This document shows positions 54,423 through 63,884 of a DNA stretch of 64,000 nt, in pieces. The notes beneath the pieces are model-generated. The model worked only from the letters and a program-made list of their open reading frames with translations. It searched no databases and was not told the origin of the DNA. The position numbers and the translations under genes are program-made. The stretch covers positions 372,001 to 436,000 of the forward strand of contig NZ_JAGXTP010000003.1 in assembly GCF_018334155.1 (NCBI RefSeq), written 5' to 3'. How positions within the stretch are numbered: position 1 is the stretch's first letter; each line of letters begins with the position of its first letter. Origin of the DNA: Devosia litorisediminis (GTDB lineage: Bacteria > Pseudomonadota > Alphaproteobacteria > Rhizobiales > Devosiaceae).

Positions 54423-57137
54423 ATGGACAAGACTTCTTCCCAGGCCGTCGCCAGCCCGCCACCGGCCACCCTCACGCCGATGATGGCGCAGTTTTTCGAG
54501 ATCAAGGCGGTCAATCCCGGCTATCTGCTGTTCTATCGCATGGGCGATTTCTACGAACTGTTCTTTGAGGATGCCGAGATCGCCAGCGCTGCGCTGGGCA
54601 TTGTGCTGACCAAGCGTGGCAAGCATCTGGGCGAAGACATCCACATGTGCGGCGTGCCCATCCATGCCGCCAATGATTATCTCAACAAGCTGGTCAAGCT
54701 GGGCCATCGCGTCGCCATTTGCGAGCAGATGGAAGACCCCAAGGAAGCCAAGAAGCGCGGCGCCAAATCGGTGGTGCGCCGTGACGTTGTCCGCCTGATC
54801 ACCGCTGGCACGCTGACCGAGGATGATCACCTCGATGCGCGCAGCTCCAATTTTTTGGCGGCCCTGTCCATGGTGCGCCATGGCGACACCGATTTTGCTC
54901 TGGCCTGGGCCGATGTCTCGACCGGCGAGACCTTTACCGCCGATCTGACCGCCGAACAGCTTCAGGATGAAATGGCCCGCATCAATCCTGCCGAATTCCT
55001 GCTGACCGAGGCCACCCGGCTGACGCTCGTCGACCGGCATCTGTTCGCGCCCGGCTGGGCCGATATCGCCCACGCAGCGCCCCCCGAGAGTTTTGACAGC
55101 GAAGCCGCCACGGCAACCCTGCGCGAGGCCTTCCCCGACGACACGTTCGATCCCTCAATCCTGTCGCGCGCCAGCCGCTCGGCTCTGGGGGCCATCCTCG
55201 CCTATGTGCGCGAAAGCCAGAAGGGGGTCGGCGTTGCCCTGCGCGCCCCCAAGGCCGAAACCACCAGCAAATACCTGGCCATTGATCAGGCCACCCGCTC
55301 CAGCCTGGAACTGCACCAGACCCAGCGCGGTCAGGCCCGCGGTTCGCTGCGACACGTCATCGATCTGACGGTGACCGCCCCCGGTTCGCGCCTGCTCTCG
55401 GCCCGACTGGCCGCGCCGCTGGCCGATGCTGGTCAGATCAATGAACGTCTTGATGCGGTACAATTGCTGGCCAATGATACCATGCTGACCGGTCGGCTGC
55501 GCACCGACCTCAAGGCGGTACCCGATCTGGCGCGTGCCCTCACCCGGCTGGCGCTGGACCGCGGGGGTCCACGCGATCTGGTCGCCATCGGCAAGGCGAT
55601 CAGCGCCGCCGCCGCGCTATCTGCCCATATTGCCGATCTGGCCGATGCACCCGCAGTTCTTGTTCGACTGGCCCGGACTCTGGCTGCAGCGCCGCTGCCG
55701 CTGGCTTCCCATCTCGCGCTGGCGCTTGACGATGAAGTTCCCCTGCTCAGCCGCGACGGTGGCTTTGTGCGCAAGGGCTATGATCAGACCCTTGATGACG
55801 AGCGGGCTCTGGCAAGCCAGACACGGGACGTGGTGGCGGCCCTGCAGGCACGGTTGATCGAGGAGACCGATGTTCGCTCCCTGAAAATCCGGCACAATGG
55901 TGTGCTGGGCTATTTCGTGGAAGTGCCAGCCGCCCATGGCACCAAGCTGCTTGAAGATCCGCACCGCGACATCTTCATCCACCGCCAGACCATGGCCAAT
56001 GCCATGCGGTTCACCACCACCGAGCTGGCCGATCTCGAAGGGCGCATCGCCAAGGCACACGAAGCCGCGCTCGATATTGAGCGCAAGGTCTTTGCCAGCC
56101 TGCGCTACGATGTGCTCAACCACACCGATGTGCTGCGCGGTCTGGCCGACGCCATTGCCGAGGCCGATGTCACCACGGCGCTGGCTCATCTGGCCGCTAC
56201 CCGCCGCTATACCCGTCCTGATATCGACAACTCGCTGGCCTTTGACATTGTTGGCGGCCGCCACCCGGTCGTCGAAGACATGGTCATGGCCGAGGGCCAG
56301 AGCTTTGTTGCCAATGATGCTGATCTGTCTGGTGACGATGCCAGCGGCGGCGGCCGGCTCTGGCTGGTCACGGGTCCCAATATGGGCGGTAAGTCTACCT
56401 TCTTGCGGCAGAATGCACTGATTGCCATTCTGGCGCAGATGGGCAGTTTTGTGCCCGCCAGTTCGGCCCATATCGGTGTCATCGACCGGGTCTTTTCCCG
56501 CGTCGGCGCCAGCGACGACATCGCTCATGGCCGCTCCACCTTTATGGTTGAAATGGTCGAGACTGCCGCCATTCTCAATCGCGCCACCCGCCGCTCGCTG
56601 GTGGTGCTCGACGAGATCGGCCGCGGCACGGCAACCTTTGATGGCCTTTCCATCGCCTGGGCCGCCGTGGAGGCGTTGCATGAAACCACGGGCTGCCGCG
56701 CACTGTTCGCCACCCATTTCCACGAGCTGACCAGCCTCGCCAAAACCCTCAGCCGGGTCTCCAATGTCACCATGAAGGTGCGCGAATGGGAGGGCGAGGT
56801 TGTTTTTCTGCACGAGGTGGGGTCAGGGGCAGCGGACCGCTCCTACGGCATTCAGGTGGCACGACTGGCGGGTCTGCCCGAGCCGGTTCTCGCCCGTGCC
56901 CGTCAGGTGCTGACTGTTCTGGAACAGCGCTCGGCCGGAACCGCCTCTTCCAGCCAGAAAGCCACCGTGTTAGATGATTTACCGCTCTTTGCTCATCATG
57001 TGGCTCCGGCCCCGGTGCAAAAGGATCCCGTACTCACAGCGCTCGACGCGGTTCGCCCCGACGAGATGACACCCAAACAAGCCATCGAAGCGCTCTACGA
57101 ACTAAAGAAAATCCGCGATGACGCTCGTCGAAGCTGA
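54423..57137 (+). CDS. mutS: DNA mismatch repair protein MutS
   Basis: A 904-residue mismatch sensor. The mismatch-binding Phe-x-Glu motif is in GDFYELFFEDAE near residue 45. The P-loop GPNMGGKST is near residue 652, with the downstream VVLDEIGRGTATFDGLSIAWA signature and FATHFHELTSLA. Length is slightly above the E. coli protein (853). Its 3' end overlaps glnD by 20 bases, so mutS and glnD are cotranscribed. mutL is not in the window. Confidence 0.98.
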   Translation: MDKTSSQAVASPPPATLTPMMAQFFEIKAVNPGYLLFYRMGDFYELFFEDAEIASAALGIVLTKRGKHLGEDIHMCGVPIHAANDYLNKLVKLGHRVAICEQMEDPKEAKKRGAKSVVRRDVVRLITAGTLTEDDHLDARSSNFLAALSMVRHGDTDFALAWADVSTGETFTADLTAEQLQDEMARINPAEFLLTEATRLTLVDRHLFAPGWADIAHAAPPESFDSEAATATLREAFPDDTFDPSILSRASRSALGAILAYVRESQKGVGVALRAPKAETTSKYLAIDQATRSSLELHQTQRGQARGSLRHVIDLTVTAPGSRLLSARLAAPLADAGQINERLDAVQLLANDTMLTGRLRTDLKAVPDLARALTRLALDRGGPRDLVAIGKAISAAAALSAHIADLADAPAVLVRLARTLAAAPLPLASHLALALDDEVPLLSRDGGFVRKGYDQTLDDERALASQTRDVVAALQARLIEETDVRSLKIRHNGVLGYFVEVPAAHGTKLLEDPHRDIFIHRQTMANAMRFTTTELADLEGRIAKAHEAALDIERKVFASLRYDVLNHTDVLRGLADAIAEADVTTALAHLAATRRYTRPDIDNSLAFDIVGGRHPVVEDMVMAEGQSFVANDADLSGDDASGGGRLWLVTGPNMGGKSTFLRQNALIAILAQMGSFVPASSAHIGVIDRVFSRVGASDDIAHGRSTFMVEMVETAAILNRATRRSLVVLDEIGRGTATFDGLSIAWAAVEALHETTGCRALFATHFHELTSLAKTLSRVSNVTMKVREWEGEVVFLHEVGSGAADRSYGIQVARLAGLPEPVLARARQVLTVLEQRSAGTASSSQKATVLDDLPLFAHHVAPAPVQKDPVLTALDAVRPDEMTPKQAIEALYELKKIRDDARRS

Positions 57138-59913
57138 AGCCAAGCCGCGAAAATCGCTATTCGCCCTGAAGTCCGCCCAGACCATTCTGGGCGAGCTTGA
57201 TGCTGCTATTGGTGATCACGCGCCCAAGTCCAGTGCCGCGCGCGCCGCTGTGCTCGCCCATATCCGCGAGACCCTGGCCCAGGCCCGCAAGCAGGCCGAG
57301 GCCGAGCTGATCGCCAGCGGCAAGGGTGTTCGCTGCGCCCAGAACCTGAGCAATGCCCAGGACGAGATCATCACCGCCGTGCATATGTTTGCCACGCGCC
57401 GTGTCTATCCGGTCGACAATCCCTCTGGTGCCGAAGCCATCGCACTGTCTGCCGTGGGCGGTTATGGCCGCGGCACGCTGGCGCCGGGCAGCGATATCGA
57501 TCTGCTGTTCATCCTGCCCTACAAGCAGACGCCCTGGGGCGAGCAGGTCACCGAGTACATTCTCTATATGCTGTGGGATCTGGGCCAGAAGGTCGGCCAT
57601 GCCGTCCGGTCGGTCGATGAGTGCATTCGCATGGCCAGCGCCGACATGACGGTGCGCACTGCCACGCTTGAAGCGCGCTTTGTGGCCGGCGACAAGGACT
57701 TGTTCCGCCAGCTGGTACACCGGTTTGAAACCGAGATCATGCCCAGGACCGGCCCCGAGTTCATCGCCGCCAAAATGGCCGAGCGCGACGAGCGCCACAA
57801 GGTCATGGGCAATACGCGCTACGTCGTTGAACCCAATATCAAGGACGGCAAGGGCGGGTTGCGCGACCTCAATACGCTGTTCTGGATCGGTAAGTATTTC
57901 TATCAGGTCAAGACCAGCAATGAACTGGTCGGCAAGGGGGTGCTGAGCGCCTCCGAATACCGGATTTTTACCCGCGCCGACGACTTCCTCTGGGCCGTGC
58001 GCTGTCATCTGCATTTCCTGACCGGCCGCGCCGAGGAAAAGCTGACCTTCGACATGCAGCCCGAGCTGGCCGAACGCATGGGCTATGCCCAGCGTGTCGG
58101 CATGCTGGGAGTCGAGCGCTTCATGAAGCGCTATTTTCTGGTCGCCAAGGATGTGGGCGATCTGACCCGCATCATCTGCGCTTCGCTTGAGTTCAATCAC
58201 GCCAAGGATATGGATCTGGTGGGCCGCGTGCTGGCCCCGTTCCGCCCGGGCCGCAGCAAGATCAAGGGCGAGACTGATTTCGTGCTCGATACCGGCCGGC
58301 TCAACATCGCCTCGCCCGATGTGTTCGAGAACGACCCGGTCAATCTGATCCGCATGTTTCTGGTCGCCGGGCGTGAACAATTGCTGTTTCACCCCGACGC
58401 CATTAAGCGCATCTCGCGCTCGCTGCGCCTGATTGACAGGAAGGTGCGGACCGATCCCCGGGCCAATGGCTATTTTCTGACCATTCTGACATCGCCCAAA
58501 TCGGTCGAGCGCATTTTGCGGCAGATGAATGAGAGCGGTGTTCTGGGCAAGTTCGTGCCCGAATTTGGCAAGATCGTCGCTCTGATGCAGTTCAACATGT
58601 ATCACCACTATACCGTCGATGAGCATCTGATCCGCTCCATCGGGGTAATGGCTGACATCGCCAATGGCGGGTTGGCCGATCAACTGCCGCTGACCCATGA
58701 ATTGCTGCCGCAGCTCAACGATACGCGGCTGCTTTACGTCGCGCTGTTTCTCCATGACATCGCCAAGGGCCGTCCCGAGGACCACTCCATTGCCGGTGCC
58801 CGCATTGCCCGCCGCTTCTGTCCGCGTCTGGGTCTGTCCGCCGCTGAAACAGACACCGTCTCCTGGCTGATCGAATATCACCTGCTGATGAGCGAGATCG
58901 CTCAGGCCCGCGATATTCAGGACCCCGAAACCGCCAAGGCCTTTGCCGATGTGGTGCAGTCCCCCCAGCGTCTGGCGCTGCTGATGATCCTGACCGCCTG
59001 CGATATTCGCGCGGTGGGGCCCGGCGTCTGGACCGGTTGGAAGGGCAGCCTGTTGCGCGCGCTCTATTATGCCACCGAGCCGCTGCTCTCGGGCGGCCAC
59101 AGCCAGGTCACCCAGTCCGACCGCATCAATCAGGCCCGCGCCGAACTGGCCGATAGCCTCAAGGCCTGGCCGACCGAAGAGGTCCAGACCTATGTCGCGC
59201 GCCATTACGACCATTACTGGCTGCGCGCCGAACCCGAATTGCAGGTCGAACATGCCCGCATGATACGGCTGGCTGACAAGACCGATGAAGCCTTTGCCGG
59301 CTCGATCCGCATTAAGGCGTTTGAGAGCATCACCGAGGTGTCGTTCTACACCCCTGACCACCCGCGACTGCTCTCGCTGATCGCTGGCGCCTGTACCATG
59401 CAGGATGCGTCGATCATCGGGGCGCAGATCTTCTCGACCCGCGACGGCCGCGCCATCGATACCTTCCGCCTGCGCCGCGCCTTCACTTCCGATGAAGACG
59501 AAAAAGTTCGCGCCACCCGCATCATCGATACCGTCAAGCAATTGCTGCAGGGCAAGCGCAATATCCTGATCGATCTGGGCAAGGACAGCCGGCTCAATCG
59601 CCGCCTGAAACCCTTTGCCCTGCCCACCCAGGTCACCGTCTCCAACGCCCTCTCGGAAAAATTCACGGTTATCGAGGTCTCGGGGCTCGATCGCACCGGC
59701 CTGCTGCATGCGCTGACCCATCAGATCGCCGATCTTAACCTGACCATTGGCTCGGCCCATATCGGCACTTACGGCGAAAAGGCGGTCGACGTGTTCTATG
59801 TCACCGATCTGATCGGTCAGAAGATCACCAGCAAGCCGCGGCAGCGCAAGATCCATGATTCGCTGATGGCGGTGTTTCACCCCAAGCTCGAGGCCAAGCC
59901 GAACAATGGCTAG
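57118..59913 (+). CDS. glnD: Bifunctional uridylyltransferase/uridylyl-removing enzyme (GlnD)
   Basis: A 931-residue sensor of nitrogen status that uridylylates and deuridylylates PII proteins according to glutamine. The nucleotidyltransferase site GGYGRGTLAPGSDIDLLF lies near residue 115. The HD phosphohydrolase domain LFLHDIAKGRPEDHS is in the middle, and two ACT domains at the C terminus (ESITEVSFYTPDHPRLLSLIAGA and TVIEVSGLDRTGLLHALTHQI) bind glutamine. The start lies inside the mutS 3' end. murJ follows after three bases. Confidence 0.97.
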   Translation: MTLVEAEAKPRKSLFALKSAQTILGELDAAIGDHAPKSSAARAAVLAHIRETLAQARKQAEAELIASGKGVRCAQNLSNAQDEIITAVHMFATRRVYPVDNPSGAEAIALSAVGGYGRGTLAPGSDIDLLFILPYKQTPWGEQVTEYILYMLWDLGQKVGHAVRSVDECIRMASADMTVRTATLEARFVAGDKDLFRQLVHRFETEIMPRTGPEFIAAKMAERDERHKVMGNTRYVVEPNIKDGKGGLRDLNTLFWIGKYFYQVKTSNELVGKGVLSASEYRIFTRADDFLWAVRCHLHFLTGRAEEKLTFDMQPELAERMGYAQRVGMLGVERFMKRYFLVAKDVGDLTRIICASLEFNHAKDMDLVGRVLAPFRPGRSKIKGETDFVLDTGRLNIASPDVFENDPVNLIRMFLVAGREQLLFHPDAIKRISRSLRLIDRKVRTDPRANGYFLTILTSPKSVERILRQMNESGVLGKFVPEFGKIVALMQFNMYHHYTVDEHLIRSIGVMADIANGGLADQLPLTHELLPQLNDTRLLYVALFLHDIAKGRPEDHSIAGARIARRFCPRLGLSAAETDTVSWLIEYHLLMSEIAQARDIQDPETAKAFADVVQSPQRLALLMILTACDIRAVGPGVWTGWKGSLLRALYYATEPLLSGGHSQVTQSDRINQARAELADSLKAWPTEEVQTYVARHYDHYWLRAEPELQVEHARMIRLADKTDEAFAGSIRIKAFESITEVSFYTPDHPRLLSLIAGACTMQDASIIGAQIFSTRDGRAIDTFRLRRAFTSDEDEKVRATRIIDTVKQLLQGKRNILIDLGKDSRLNRRLKPFALPTQVTVSNALSEKFTVIEVSGLDRTGLLHALTHQIADLNLTIGSAHIGTYGEKAVDVFYVTDLIGQKITSKPRQRKIHDSLMAVFHPKLEAKPNNG

Positions 59914-59916
59914 CGC

Positions 59917-61476
59917 GTGAGCCTGTACCGCAATTTTCTCTCCGTGGGCGGGCTGACCCTGCTCTCGCGCATTGCCGGCTTTGCCCGCGACGCGCTGATG
60001 GCCGCCGTGCTCGGCATCGGCCCCGCTGCCGACGCCTTCAACGCTGCGTTCCGCTTTCCCAATCTGTTCCGTCGGCTGTTCGCCGAAGGCGCCTTCAACA
60101 CCGCCTTCGTGCCCATGTTCTCCAATGCGCTCGAGACGCAGGGCGACGAGGCGGCCAGACTGCTCGCCAGCCGCATAATGAGTTGGCTGGTCGCCACGAT
60201 CGTCGTGGTGACCATTCTGGCCGAAATCTTCATGGAGCCCATCATGCGGGTCTTCGTGCCCGGCTTTGATGACCCAGAAAAGTTCGCGCTGACCGTGTTT
60301 CTGACACGCATCATGTTCCCCTATCTTGCCTGCATGTCGCTGATGGCGGCCTATGGCGCCATCCTCAATACGCTGGGGCGCTTCTTTGCGGCCGCCTTTG
60401 CCCCCGTCATCCTCAATATCGTCAACATCGCCGCGCTCGTGCCGCTGGCCATTCTGGTGCTCGAAGACAAGGCTGACGCGGCCTTCTGGGTGGCCATTGC
60501 CACCATGCTGGGCGGCATCGCCCAATTGGCGCTGGTCTATGGCGCCGTTCGCCGCTCGGGCTTTGTGCCGCGTATCGGCCTGCCCCGACCCAACCCCGAA
60601 GTGCGCCGCTTCTGGATGCTGGCTGTTCCAGCGATCCTGGCGGGCGGCATCACCCAGATCAATATTCTGGTCGGCACGGTCATCGCGTCCAGCGTGGACG
60701 GCACGATTTCGATCCTCGGCTATGCCGACCGGCTCTACCAATTGCCGCTGGGCATTATCGGCATTGCCATCGGCACCGTGCTGTTGCCAGAACTCAGCCG
60801 GCATCTGAGCGCTGGCCGCGACGTTGAGGCCGCCAGGAGCCAGGATCAGTCGCTTTTGCTCTCCATGCTGCTGGCCATGCCCGCCGCCGCCGCGCTGGCT
60901 GCGCTGTCGGTACCCATTGTCCGGGTCTTGTTCGAACGGGGCGCCTTTGATGCGGCCGCCACCGTGCCCGTGGCCGAAGCGCTTGTCGGCTTCGCCTGGG
61001 GCCTGCCCGCCTTCGTGCTTATCCGGGTGCTGCAGCCGGGCTTTTTCTCGCGCAAGGACACGGTCACCCCCACCGTCTTTGCCGGGCTGTCGGTTGTCGC
61101 CAATATCGGTATCTCGCTCTGGCTGTTTCCTTCAATGCAGCATGTCGGCATTGCACTGGCCACCACCATATCGTCCTGGCTCAATGCTGTGCTGCTCGCG
61201 CTGTTTCTGGCCCGGCGCGGCTATTTCGTGCTCACCCTCGTATCGCTGCGCAGGCATGTCCTGACCATTGCCAGCGCCCTGATAATGGCCGCCGCGCTTT
61301 ATGTGCTGGGCCAGCGCGCCGAGGCGATCTTTGCGCCCGATGGCGCCTTGCTGATCCAGATTGCAGCGCTGTTTGCTATCTGTATGTTCGGCACCGTGCT
61401 CTATTTCACCCTGGTCCACGTCACCGGCGCTCAGCCTCTGGGCATGGTGTTGGCGCGGCTGCGCCGGCGTGGCTGA
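59917..61476 (+). CDS. murJ: Lipid II flippase MurJ
   Basis: A 519-residue MOP-superfamily flippase with about 14 membrane helices, moving lipid II across the inner membrane for peptidoglycan synthesis. The opening RNFLSVGGLTLLSRIAGFARDALMAAVLG and the GPAADAFNAAFRFPNLFRRLFAEGAFNTAFVP segment are diagnostic. The central ILVGTVIASSVDGTISILGYADRLYQLPLGIIGIAIGTVLLPELSR region is as expected. Translation starts at GTG, three bases after glnD. Confidence 0.97.
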   Translation: MSLYRNFLSVGGLTLLSRIAGFARDALMAAVLGIGPAADAFNAAFRFPNLFRRLFAEGAFNTAFVPMFSNALETQGDEAARLLASRIMSWLVATIVVVTILAEIFMEPIMRVFVPGFDDPEKFALTVFLTRIMFPYLACMSLMAAYGAILNTLGRFFAAAFAPVILNIVNIAALVPLAILVLEDKADAAFWVAIATMLGGIAQLALVYGAVRRSGFVPRIGLPRPNPEVRRFWMLAVPAILAGGITQINILVGTVIASSVDGTISILGYADRLYQLPLGIIGIAIGTVLLPELSRHLSAGRDVEAARSQDQSLLLSMLLAMPAAAALAALSVPIVRVLFERGAFDAAATVPVAEALVGFAWGLPAFVLIRVLQPGFFSRKDTVTPTVFAGLSVVANIGISLWLFPSMQHVGIALATTISSWLNAVLLALFLARRGYFVLTLVSLRRHVLTIASALIMAAALYVLGQRAEAIFAPDGALLIQIAALFAICMFGTVLYFTLVHVTGAQPLGMVLARLRRRG

Positions 61477-61540
61477 CTTGCATCCTGATGGCCCGCCGGT
61501 GTAATTCGGCAGGCTGCTAAACCTGATGGGTACTTCTCTT

Positions 61541-62572
61541 ATGGCTTTCACTCCCCGCGTCTTTTCGGGCATCAAGCCCTCGGGCGACCTGCATCTGGGC
61601 AATTATCTGGGCGCCATCCGCCGCTTTGTGCCGCTGCAGGAAACGCACGAGACCATCTATTGCGTGGTCGATATGCACGCCATCACGGTCTGGCAGGATC
61701 CCGCCGACCTCAAGCGCTGGACCTATGAGATCGCCGCGGCCTATATCGCCGCCGGGCTCGATCCCAAGAAGTCGATCATCTTCAACCAGTCCCAGGTCAT
61801 GGAACATGCCGAGCTAAGCTGGATCTTCAATTGCGTGGCCCGCATGGGCTGGATGGAACGCATGACCCAGTTCAAGGACAAGGCTGGTGAGAATGCCGAA
61901 AATGTCTCGCTGGGCCTGTTCGCCTATCCATCGCTGATGGCGGCAGACATCCTGCTCTACAAGTCCACCGGTGTGCCGGTTGGCGAAGATCAGCGTCAGC
62001 ATCTCGAATTGACCCGCGACATCGCCAAGAAGTTCAATCACGACTTCAAAAAGCAGATCAAGGCGAACGGGCATCGCGGTGACTTCTTCCCCGTCACCGA
62101 AACGCTGGCCACCGGCCCCGCCATGCGCGTCAAAAGCCTCAAGGACGGCACCAAGAAGATGAGCAAGTCCGACGCCTCGGACCTTTCAACGATCTACATG
62201 ATGGACGGCGCCGACCTGATCGCCAAAAAGATCAAGCGCGCTACCACCGATGCCGACGCCCTGCCCAGCGAGGCGGCCGGTCTGGCCGGACGGGCCGAGG
62301 CCGAAAACCTGGTGGGCATCTATGCTGCGCTTTCCAATACCAGCGTTGATGATGTGCTGGCTCAGTATGGTGGCCAGGGCTGGGGCGCTTTCAAGCCGGC
62401 GCTGGCCGAGCTTGCGGTGTCTGTGCTCTCACCCATAGCCGACGAGATGAAACGCCTGGTTGCAGATCACGCTGAAATGGATGCTATTCTGCGCGACGGT
62501 GCCGATCGTGCCCGCGCGATTGCCCAGCCTGTGATGAACGACGTTCGCAATATTGTTGGCTTCGTCCGCTAG
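61541..62572 (+). CDS. trpS: Tryptophanyl-tRNA synthetase
   Basis: A 343-residue class I aminoacyl-tRNA synthetase that charges tRNA-Trp. The HIGH-type motif is in [16 protein letters not shown] near residue 20 and the KMSKS motif is in [14 protein letters not shown] near residue 200. The ATG at 61541 is chosen for its typical N terminus ([14 protein letters not shown]); an in-frame ATG at 61526 is possible and I am not sure between them. It follows murJ by 64 bases. Confidence 0.96.
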   Translation: MAFTPRVFSGIKPSGDLHLGNYLGAIRRFVPLQETHETIYCVVDMHAITVWQDPADLKRWTYEIAAAYIAAGLDPKKSIIFNQSQVMEHAELSWIFNCVARMGWMERMTQFKDKAGENAENVSLGLFAYPSLMAADILLYKSTGVPVGEDQRQHLELTRDIAKKFNHDFKKQIKANGHRGDFFPVTETLATGPAMRVKSLKDGTKKMSKSDASDLSTIYMMDGADLIAKKIKRATTDADALPSEAAGLAGRAEAENLVGIYAALSNTSVDDVLAQYGGQGWGAFKPALAELAVSVLSPIADEMKRLVADHAEMDAILRDGADRARAIAQPVMNDVRNIVGFVR

Positions 62573-62583
62573 GAGGTCCGGCC

Positions 62584-63051
62584 ATGTACGAGACCGAATA
62601 CAAGCGCAAATTCCTCGTGGTCATCGACGAAACCGTCGAATGCGATCGCGCCCTGACTTTTGCCGCCTATCGCGTCAAGCGCACCGGTGGCACGGTGGTG
62701 CTGATGAGCGTGGTCGAAAAGCCCGAATTTATTGGCCTGGGCGTTGAAGACGTGTTGCGCGCCGAGGCTGTCGAAGAGGCCGAGCGCAATCTCGATGCCC
62801 GTCTGGCCCGCATTCGCGACATTGGCGAGGTCAAGGTCGAGTCGGTCATCCGCGAAGGCGAAGGCGCTGAACAGATTGAGCGCGTGATCAATGAGGACCG
62901 CGGCATCGCCATTCTGGTGCTCGCAGCCTCGACCGGCGAGGGCCCCGGCCCGCTCGTCATGCACTTTGCCGCTCGCGCCCATGCGCTGCCGATCCCGCTG
63001 ACCGTGGTTCCTGGGCGCATGAGCGATGCCGAAATTATCGACATCTGCTGA
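62584..63051 (+). CDS. Universal stress protein (Usp) family
   Basis: A 155-residue UspA-fold protein. KFLVVIDETVECDRALTFAAYRVKRTGGTVVLMSVVE is the first half; the ATP-loop region is less clear (LVLAASTGEGPGPLVMHF), with G-x2-G-x9-G-S/T only partly matched. It starts GGAGG/ATG seven bases after trpS and is likely cotranscribed. Its role is probably stress survival or nucleotide sensing; no ligand can be fixed. Confidence 0.9.
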   Translation: MYETEYKRKFLVVIDETVECDRALTFAAYRVKRTGGTVVLMSVVEKPEFIGLGVEDVLRAEAVEEAERNLDARLARIRDIGEVKVESVIREGEGAEQIERVINEDRGIAILVLAASTGEGPGPLVMHFAARAHALPIPLTVVPGRMSDAEIIDIC

Positions 63052-63114
63052 TCTGAACTGGCTGCACCCCTGCCCGGCGCGAAATGCCCTTGCGCTCGGC
63101 CACCAAAAGTCTAT

Positions 63115-63131
63115 TTTAGAAACGTTCTAAT
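63115..63131. promoter_or_regulatory. Irr box (iron-control element) upstream of the NifU-like gene
   Basis: TTTAGAA-ACG-TTCTAAT differs by one base from the rhizobial Irr consensus TTTAGAA-N3-TTCTAAA. It lies 24 bases before the ATG at 63155, where a repressor could block transcription. Confidence 0.75.
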
Positions 63132-63154
63132 TGCATATTGCCAAAGGCAAGCCG

Positions 63155-63721
63155 ATGTTCATCCAGACCGAAGCCACTCCAAATCCGTCGACGCTGAAAT
63201 TCTTGCCCGGGCGTGATGTGCTGGTTGGCGAGCCGCGCGACTTCCGCAGCCTGGAAGCCTCGGCCAACTCGCCGCTGGCCACGGGCCTGTTCGCGATTTC
63301 TGGCGTCACCGGCGTGTTCATGGGCTCCGATTTCATTTCGGTGACCAAGGATGACACTAATTGGGCACACATCAAGCCCGCCATTCTAGGCGTCATCATG
63401 GACCACTTCCTCTCGGGCAAGCCCGTCATCGTCGAAGGCGGTGTTGAAGTGGCCAATCTCGATGAGGTCGACGAGTTCTTCGAAGAAGAGGACAGCGAAA
63501 CCGTTGAAGTGATCAAGGAGCTGCTCGCCACCCGCGTCCGGCCTGCCGTGGCCATGGATGGCGGCGACATTACCTTCAAGGGCTTCAAGGAAGGCACCGT
63601 CTTCCTGCACATGCAAGGCGCCTGCTCGGGTTGCCCATCGTCCACCGCCACGCTCAAGAGCGGTATCGAAAACCTGTTGCGGCACTTCGTGCCCGGTGTT
63701 GAGGCCGTGCAGCAGGTCTGA
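63155..63721 (+). CDS. NifU-like (Nfu) iron-sulfur cluster scaffold
   Basis: A 188-residue Nfu-type protein. The N-terminal Nfu_N domain FIQTEATPNPSTLKFLPGRDVL spans about residues 1-90. The C-terminal NifU domain has the cluster-binding CxxC in MQGACSGCPSSTATLKSGIE near residue 155. It stores and delivers [4Fe-4S] clusters to target enzymes. The ATG at 63155 is preferred over 63131, which lies in the Irr box. The operator implies iron-dependent control. Confidence 0.93.
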   Translation: MFIQTEATPNPSTLKFLPGRDVLVGEPRDFRSLEASANSPLATGLFAISGVTGVFMGSDFISVTKDDTNWAHIKPAILGVIMDHFLSGKPVIVEGGVEVANLDEVDEFFEEEDSETVEVIKELLATRVRPAVAMDGGDITFKGFKEGTVFLHMQGACSGCPSSTATLKSGIENLLRHFVPGVEAVQQV

Positions 63722-63742
63722 TTGTCTGGTATAGCAGCAAGC

Positions 63743-63777
63743 AAAAAGCCCCGGTGATCACTCACCGGGGCTTTTTT
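63743..63777. terminator. Bidirectional intrinsic terminator
   Basis: AAAAAGCCCCGGTGA and TCACCGGGGCTTTTTT form a long perfect stem with A and T tracts on both sides. It suits the NifU-like gene on the plus strand and the transpeptidase gene on the minus strand. Confidence 0.9.
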
Positions 63778-63786
63778 GATGTCTGT

Positions 63787-63878
63787 CCCCGGACCAGTGT
63801 CGCGGCAGCGGCCAATCTCGATTCGGTGACTACGGATTCCGAAACAAGTCTGGCCGCTGCCGCGGCATTGGCCCGGGG
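63787..63878. repeat. Long imperfect inverted repeat
   Basis: Arms of 28 bases (63787-63814 and 63851-63878) match at 25 positions and surround a loop that has its own TTCGG/CCGAA pair. It lies between the terminator and the transpeptidase stop. Confidence 0.75.
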
Positions 63879-63884
63879 GACCGA

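Noticed and set aside
57157..60804. A 1215-codon open frame on the minus strand, antisense to glnD and murJ
   Set aside because: It has no recognisable domain, and long antisense frames arise from GC-rich codon bias; the plus-strand genes are certain. Similar long antisense frames at 9800-11335, 48724-50166 and 55617-56813 were rejected for the same reason.
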